A program made the position numbers and the translations under genes. Below the pieces are notes generated by a model, which saw only the letters and a program-made list of their open reading frames with translations, had not been told where the DNA came from and did no database searches. Shown piece by piece: positions 54,870-58,732 of a stretch of DNA of 58,732 nt. The DNA is from Aurantimonas sp. 22II-16-19i (GTDB taxonomy: Bacteria > Pseudomonadota > Alphaproteobacteria > Rhizobiales > Rhizobiaceae). The DNA lies in contig NZ_AQQS01000037.1 in NCBI RefSeq assembly GCF_002088275.1, positions 1-58,732 on the forward strand, read 5' to 3'. Within the stretch, counting starts at the first letter, position 1, and the number at the start of each line of letters is the position of its first letter.

Positions 54870-57395
54870 TCAGCCGTCGAGCATCGTCTTCACCGAGACG
54901 GCGAGCTCACGCAGGGAGAACGGCTTGGCCAGGAAGCCGAATTTCTCGCCCTCCGGCATGTTCTTGGCGAAGGCATCCTCGGCATAGCCCGAGACGAAGA
55001 TGAACTTCAGGTCGGGCCGGGTCTTGCGCATCTCGCGCAGCAGGGTCGGCCCGTCCATCTCCGGCATCACCACGTCGGAGACGACGAGATCGATCTTGCC
55101 GTCGAGTTCCTCCATCACCTCCAGCGCCTCTACGCCCGAGGCCGCCTCGTGGACGTCGTAGCCCCGCATCTTCAGCGCCCGCACGTTGCCCGCCCGCACG
55201 TGGTCCTCGTCCTCGACGAGGAGGATGGTGGCCGTGCCGGAGAGATCCATCTTGGCACCGGCGACGCTCGCCGCCGCCTCGGGGCTCGTCGCCGCGGTCT
55301 CCGCCGGCACGAAGCGCGGCAGGAAGATCCGGAACGTCGTCCCCTCGCCCGGCCGGGAGTCGACGAAGATGAAGCCGTTCGACTGCTTGATGATGCCATA
55401 GACCATCGACAGGCCGAGGCCGGTGCCCTTGCCGATCTCCTTGGTGGTGAAGAACGGCTCGAAGATCCGCTCGGCGACGTCCGGCGGCATGCCCGTCCCG
55501 GTGTCGGCGACCTCGACGAGGACATAGTCGCCCTCGGTGAGCTCGGCATAGCCGAAGCCGCGCGCCTCGGCTGCGAGGACGTTACGCGTGACGATCGAGA
55601 TCTTGCCGCCGTCGGGCATGGCGTCGCGGGCGTTCTGCACGAGGTTGGTGATCACCTGCTCGAACTGCCCGATGTCGGCCATCACCGGCCACAGGTCCCG
55701 CGCATGCTGGCGCTCCAGCGTCGCATGGTCGCCGCTGACGCGCTTCAGGAGGAGATGCATGTCGGCGACGACGTCGGTGAGGTTCAGCATCTTCGGCCGC
55801 ATCGTCTGGCGGCGCGAATAGGCGAGCAGCTGGCGCACCAGCGAGGCCGCCCGGTTGGCGCTCTGCTTGATCAGGAGGAGGTCCTGGAAGGACGGATCGC
55901 CTGTGCGGTGGTTGAGCAAGAGGAAGTCGACGGATGCGGTGATGATCGTCAGGACGTTGTTGAAGTCGTGGGCGATGCCGCCGGCCAGGTTGCCGATCGC
56001 CTGCATCTTCTGGCTCTTGGCGATCTGTTCCTCGAGCGCCCGCTGTTCGGTGATGTCGACGCCGTAGAGGATCGCGCATTCGTCGCTGTCCGCCCCGACC
56101 TTCGGCACGGCGCTGAGATAGAGCCTGACGGTGCGCGGCCCCTCGCCCGCGACCTCGGCATCCACCGGCGCGATGCCGGAGCGGCCGACGCTCGCCTCCG
56201 CCAGCGCCTTGCGGAACGCCTCGCGGCCAGCTTCCCGGATGGCGGCCTGGAAGCCGGTCGCGCCCTCGGCCGTCTCGCCGCCGAACAGCCTGCGGAAGAC
56301 CGCGTTCGAACGCACGACCCGGCCGCCGGGATTGAGCGTCGCGATGGCCATCGGCGAGGAGTTGAAGAACCGGGTGAAGCGCGCCTCGGCGAGTTCGACC
56401 GGGGTGGCTGCCTCATTGTCTCCGCTGCGGTCGAGAACCAGCGTGCGCACCATGCCGGGCGCCGCGCTGTCATCGTTGACCGGCCGGCGCAGCAGCCGCA
56501 CCGGCAGGGTCTTGCCGGCGGCGGTGATCAGGTCGATGTCGTCGATGGTGTCGGCAGCGGCGTGCTCGGTGAACATCGCCTGGGAGCCGGGCGCGAGGAA
56601 CTCGAGGAACGAGCGCTGGTAGGGTTTCACGTCGGACAGGTCGAGGCCGAGCCATTCGGCCAGCGTGGCGTTGATATAGGCGATGCGGTGCTCGCCGTCG
56701 GCGGCGAAGAAGCCGGCGGGCGCCTTGTCGAGATAGTCGATCGCGTGCTGCAGGTCCTGGAAGGAGGATTCCTCGTGCTTGCGGTCGGCGGTGATGTCGA
56801 GGATCTGCCAGGCCTGCATCTGGCCGCCGCGTGTGGCGAGCGGCCGCACCATGACGCGATACCAGCAGGGCGCGTCGTCGGCCCGGCCGGACGGGGCAAG
56901 GCTGCGGGCGAGCCGGAACTCGCGCTGGCCGGACCGGCCGTCGCGGGCGAGGTTGGCGAGATAGTAGATCGCTTCGGTCGCCTCCGCCTCGCGGGCGAGC
57001 AGGCGCTCGAGGCTGCGGATGTCGGCCGGCCGGGCCGCGCCGGTCAGGTCCCCATAGGCGCGATTGGCGTAGACGACCTGGCTCTTGCGGTCGAGGATGA
57101 GAAGACCGGTGCGGGCCGTGTCGAGGAAGTCGCGGGCGATGCCGCCGTCGCTGGCCCGCGCCGAGAAGCGCATGAAGCCGAGGGCGGAGGCGAAGATCGC
57201 CCCGATGCCGATCACCGACAGGGCGCCGAAGATGACGAGCAGCGCCATCTCGCCATATTCGCGCCCGAACAGGGCGAGGCTGGCGCCGGCCAGGATCAAG
57301 GCTCCCCCCAGGAGCAGGAGCCGCCTGACACCCGACGCAGCCGCCGTCCGGTCGATCAACGGCTTGTCGATCGCCCCCTGAGCCGCTCCGTTCAT
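54870..57395 (-). CDS. cckA: Hybrid sensor histidine kinase CckA
   Basis: 841 residues from the ATG at 57395 (AAAGAGAGG upstream). Two membrane helices at about 24-65, PAS domains (about 90-200, 250-350, 365-470), the H-box [14 protein letters not shown] near 490, an ATPase with [17 protein letters not shown] and [14 protein letters not shown], then a receiver domain with phospho-acceptor in [13 protein letters not shown]. This order is that of CckA, which phosphorylates CtrA through ChpT and so times the cell cycle. Divergent from the FliO-like gene. Confidence 0.9.
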   Translation of the reverse strand: MNGAAQGAIDKPLIDRTAAASGVRRLLLLGGALILAGASLALFGREYGEMALLVIFGALSVIGIGAIFASALGFMRFSARASDGGIARDFLDTARTGLLILDRKSQVVYANRAYGDLTGAARPADIRSLERLLAREAEATEAIYYLANLARDGRSGQREFRLARSLAPSGRADDAPCWYRVMVRPLATRGGQMQAWQILDITADRKHEESSFQDLQHAIDYLDKAPAGFFAADGEHRIAYINATLAEWLGLDLSDVKPYQRSFLEFLAPGSQAMFTEHAAADTIDDIDLITAAGKTLPVRLLRRPVNDDSAAPGMVRTLVLDRSGDNEAATPVELAEARFTRFFNSSPMAIATLNPGGRVVRSNAVFRRLFGGETAEGATGFQAAIREAGREAFRKALAEASVGRSGIAPVDAEVAGEGPRTVRLYLSAVPKVGADSDECAILYGVDITEQRALEEQIAKSQKMQAIGNLAGGIAHDFNNVLTIITASVDFLLLNHRTGDPSFQDLLLIKQSANRAASLVRQLLAYSRRQTMRPKMLNLTDVVADMHLLLKRVSGDHATLERQHARDLWPVMADIGQFEQVITNLVQNARDAMPDGGKISIVTRNVLAAEARGFGYAELTEGDYVLVEVADTGTGMPPDVAERIFEPFFTTKEIGKGTGLGLSMVYGIIKQSNGFIFVDSRPGEGTTFRIFLPRFVPAETAATSPEAAASVAGAKMDLSGTATILLVEDEDHVRAGNVRALKMRGYDVHEAASGVEALEVMEELDGKIDLVVSDVVMPEMDGPTLLREMRKTRPDLKFIFVSGYAEDAFAKNMPEGEKFGFLAKPFSLRELAVSVKTMLDG

Positions 57396-57771
57396 CGCGA
57401 TCTGCCTCTCTTTGCCAGTCGTTTCGTTGTCTCTTGCAGCGCGGACCGCGCCGGCCGTTCGCCCGATGCCCGGCGCGGGAATCGGGCTTCGGCGTCGATG
57501 CGCGGAGCATCCCGATTGTGAATCAATTTCCTCGCGGAAGCGAGCGCGCAGGAGACATTTTCGCCTCTCTGCCGGCACTTGGCCGACGAGCGTTGCAGCC
57601 CCGTCGCCACGGTCTTCCCGGCTCCGCCTGCGATGGCAAATTCGTCAATCAGACACAGCTATTCGGGCAAAGGCCTTGCCCGACCCTGAATTATGCGGCA
57701 CCGCTGTCGGCAAGTTCGTTCAGCCGAATGCCAGCCGTGTCGATCAGCCTCGTCGAGGAGCACCCGAAACC
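57396..57771. other. Divergent intergenic region cckA / fliO
   Basis: 376 bp with no gene I can support. It must hold the promoters of both divergent genes, but no clear sigma-70 or CtrA site stood out by eye. Confidence 0.3.
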
Positions 57772-58732
57772 ATGCCGCAATGGATTGTCGACCTCTTCGG
57801 ACCCAGCCTTGCCCAGATCGTCTGGGTCGCGCTCGTGGCCGCGATGGTGTGCGGTCTGGCGGTCGTCCTCATCGGCCTGTTCAAGCGGCTCTTCGCCAAT
57901 GGCGCCGGCATCGGCCCGCGCACTCGCGCACCCCGGCTGCAGATCCTCGACGTCGCCCGGATCGACGAGAAGCGCAAGCTCGTCCTCGTGCGCCGCGACG
58001 AGGTGGAGCATCTGGTTCTCGTCGGCGGCCAGACCGACCTCCTGGTCGAAGGCTCGATCCTGCGGGTTCCCGCAGCCGTGCGTCCGCCTTCGCGCGGCGA
58101 CGAGCCGCGCCTCGACATGTCCGCGGCACCGCCGCCGTCGCAGCATCCCGCGCGGTCGGAGGCGAACGGATCCCTTGATCCCGCGACCGCTTCGACGACG
58201 GCTCCGGCAAGGGCGACCGGGCAGGCCCCCCAGTCGCCGAAGCCGATCACGGACGCCGTCGAAGCTCCCCGTCGCGACAGCGGACCGCAGCGCGTTGAGC
58301 CGCGCGACATGCGGATTCCGACGCCGGAGCCGCGCCGTGAACCCGCCGCCAATGGGGAAATCCGGGCACCGAACCGGAGCGCCGGGATCGCGGCGATCGA
58401 CCGTTCGAGCGATGCCGCACCGGAGCCCGCTGCAGCCCGGCCATCGCCGTCGCGCAGCCCGGCGGCGACGCGCACCGACCCGGAGCTGCGGATCGACGCG
58501 GAGCTGCGTCCGCAGACGGGGACGCGCGCTGCGGCGGTGGCAGCCGTTCCGCCTGTCGCAGCGCCCCTGAAGCCGACCGAGCCTCCGGCGCTCAACCCGT
58601 CGACCCTCGCCTTTTCCCGCGCCACCCCTACCGTCGCCGAACTCGCCGCCCGCCCCGCGCGCGGCGAGGGACAGCCTCCCCAACCCGCCGCTCCCCGCGC
58701 CGAGCCCGGCCCCGTTGCCGGCCCCCCCCCCA
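57772..58732 (+). CDS. FliO-like protein (partial, runs off the window)
   Basis: At least 320 residues from the ATG at 57772, with no stop before the window ends in a C run. One membrane helix (IVWVALVAAMVCGLAVVLIGLF, about 16-37) is followed by a FliO-type small domain (LQILDVARIDEKRKLVLVRRDEVEHLVLVGG, split here only for length: begins residue 60, ends about 98). The remainder is a Pro/Ala/Arg-rich disordered tail. FliO helps assemble the flagellar export gate. In rhizobia such a gene often sits beside cckA, as here. Confidence 0.72.
   Translation, partial: MPQWIVDLFGPSLAQIVWVALVAAMVCGLAVVLIGLFKRLFANGAGIGPRTRAPRLQILDVARIDEKRKLVLVRRDEVEHLVLVGGQTDLLVEGSILRVPAAVRPPSRGDEPRLDMSAAPPPSQHPARSEANGSLDPATASTTAPARATGQAPQSPKPITDAVEAPRRDSGPQRVEPRDMRIPTPEPRREPAANGEIRAPNRSAGIAAIDRSSDAAPEPAAARPSPSRSPAATRTDPELRIDAELRPQTGTRAAAVAAVPPVAAPLKPTEPPALNPSTLAFSRATPTVAELAARPARGEGQPPQPAAPRAEPGPVAGPPP

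Overview
The window is one contiguous piece of a GC-rich alphaproteobacterial chromosome, most likely from the Hyphomicrobiales (Rhizobiales). The inference rests on a CckA-type hybrid kinase, a PodJ-like polarity factor, a FliO-like protein, a LiuR-like MerR site next to beta-oxidation genes, and GTTC-N7-GTTC-like SOS boxes upstream of recA. I cannot fix the genus from the sequence alone.

Layout. 1-4190: host genes: end of a membrane protein, MerA-like flavoprotein disulfide reductase, a decayed histidine-kinase fragment, an SDR divergent from an AraC regulator, and a second SDR remnant. 4191-22861: an integrated phage-like element of about 18.7 kb, bounded by a 17-bp direct repeat whose right copy is the 3' end of an intact tRNA-Gln(CUG) gene. 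22919-35136: EamA transporter, Lhr-type helicase, tRNA-Tyr, PdeM-like phosphoesterase, DUF3429 protein, a TauE/TIGR02186 pair and PodJ-like protein. 35441-40649: MerR regulator, thiolase, EAL phosphodiesterase and FadJ-type beta-oxidation enzyme. 40986-58732: SH3 protein, murI, an RNA methyltransferase, carboxylesterase, icd, a broken VOC gene, alaS, recA, the psuK/psuG pseudouridine-degradation pair, a ureohydrolase, cckA and a FliO-like gene cut by the window end.

The element is the most unusual part. It encodes a tyrosine integrase, portal, fused prohead protease and major capsid protein, tail tube, chaperone-like proteins, HNH nuclease, one lambda-gpM-like minor tail protein, connector, neck, tail-completion and head-closure proteins, TerS, TerL and a tape measure with an embedded lysozyme-like domain. 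I see no repressor, replication protein, holin or dedicated endolysin, tail fibre or most of the tail tip. The morphogenesis genes are in a strongly permuted order, with terminase near the end just before the tape measure. Small opposite-strand genes interrupt the late operon, AT-rich cargo genes sit just inside both ends, and the right third holds three tiny coupled genes, structured non-coding DNA and a DnaA-box cluster. The frames are intact and tightly overlapped, so it does not look like a randomly decaying prophage. It may be a reduced prophage or a particle-forming satellite that borrows tail tip and lysis from a helper; that reading is inference.

The host genes are mostly ordinary. 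Points of regulatory interest are a LiuR-type palindrome before the thiolase gene, a perfect 15-bp palindrome between the EAL and fadJ genes, and paired imperfect SOS boxes upstream of recA.
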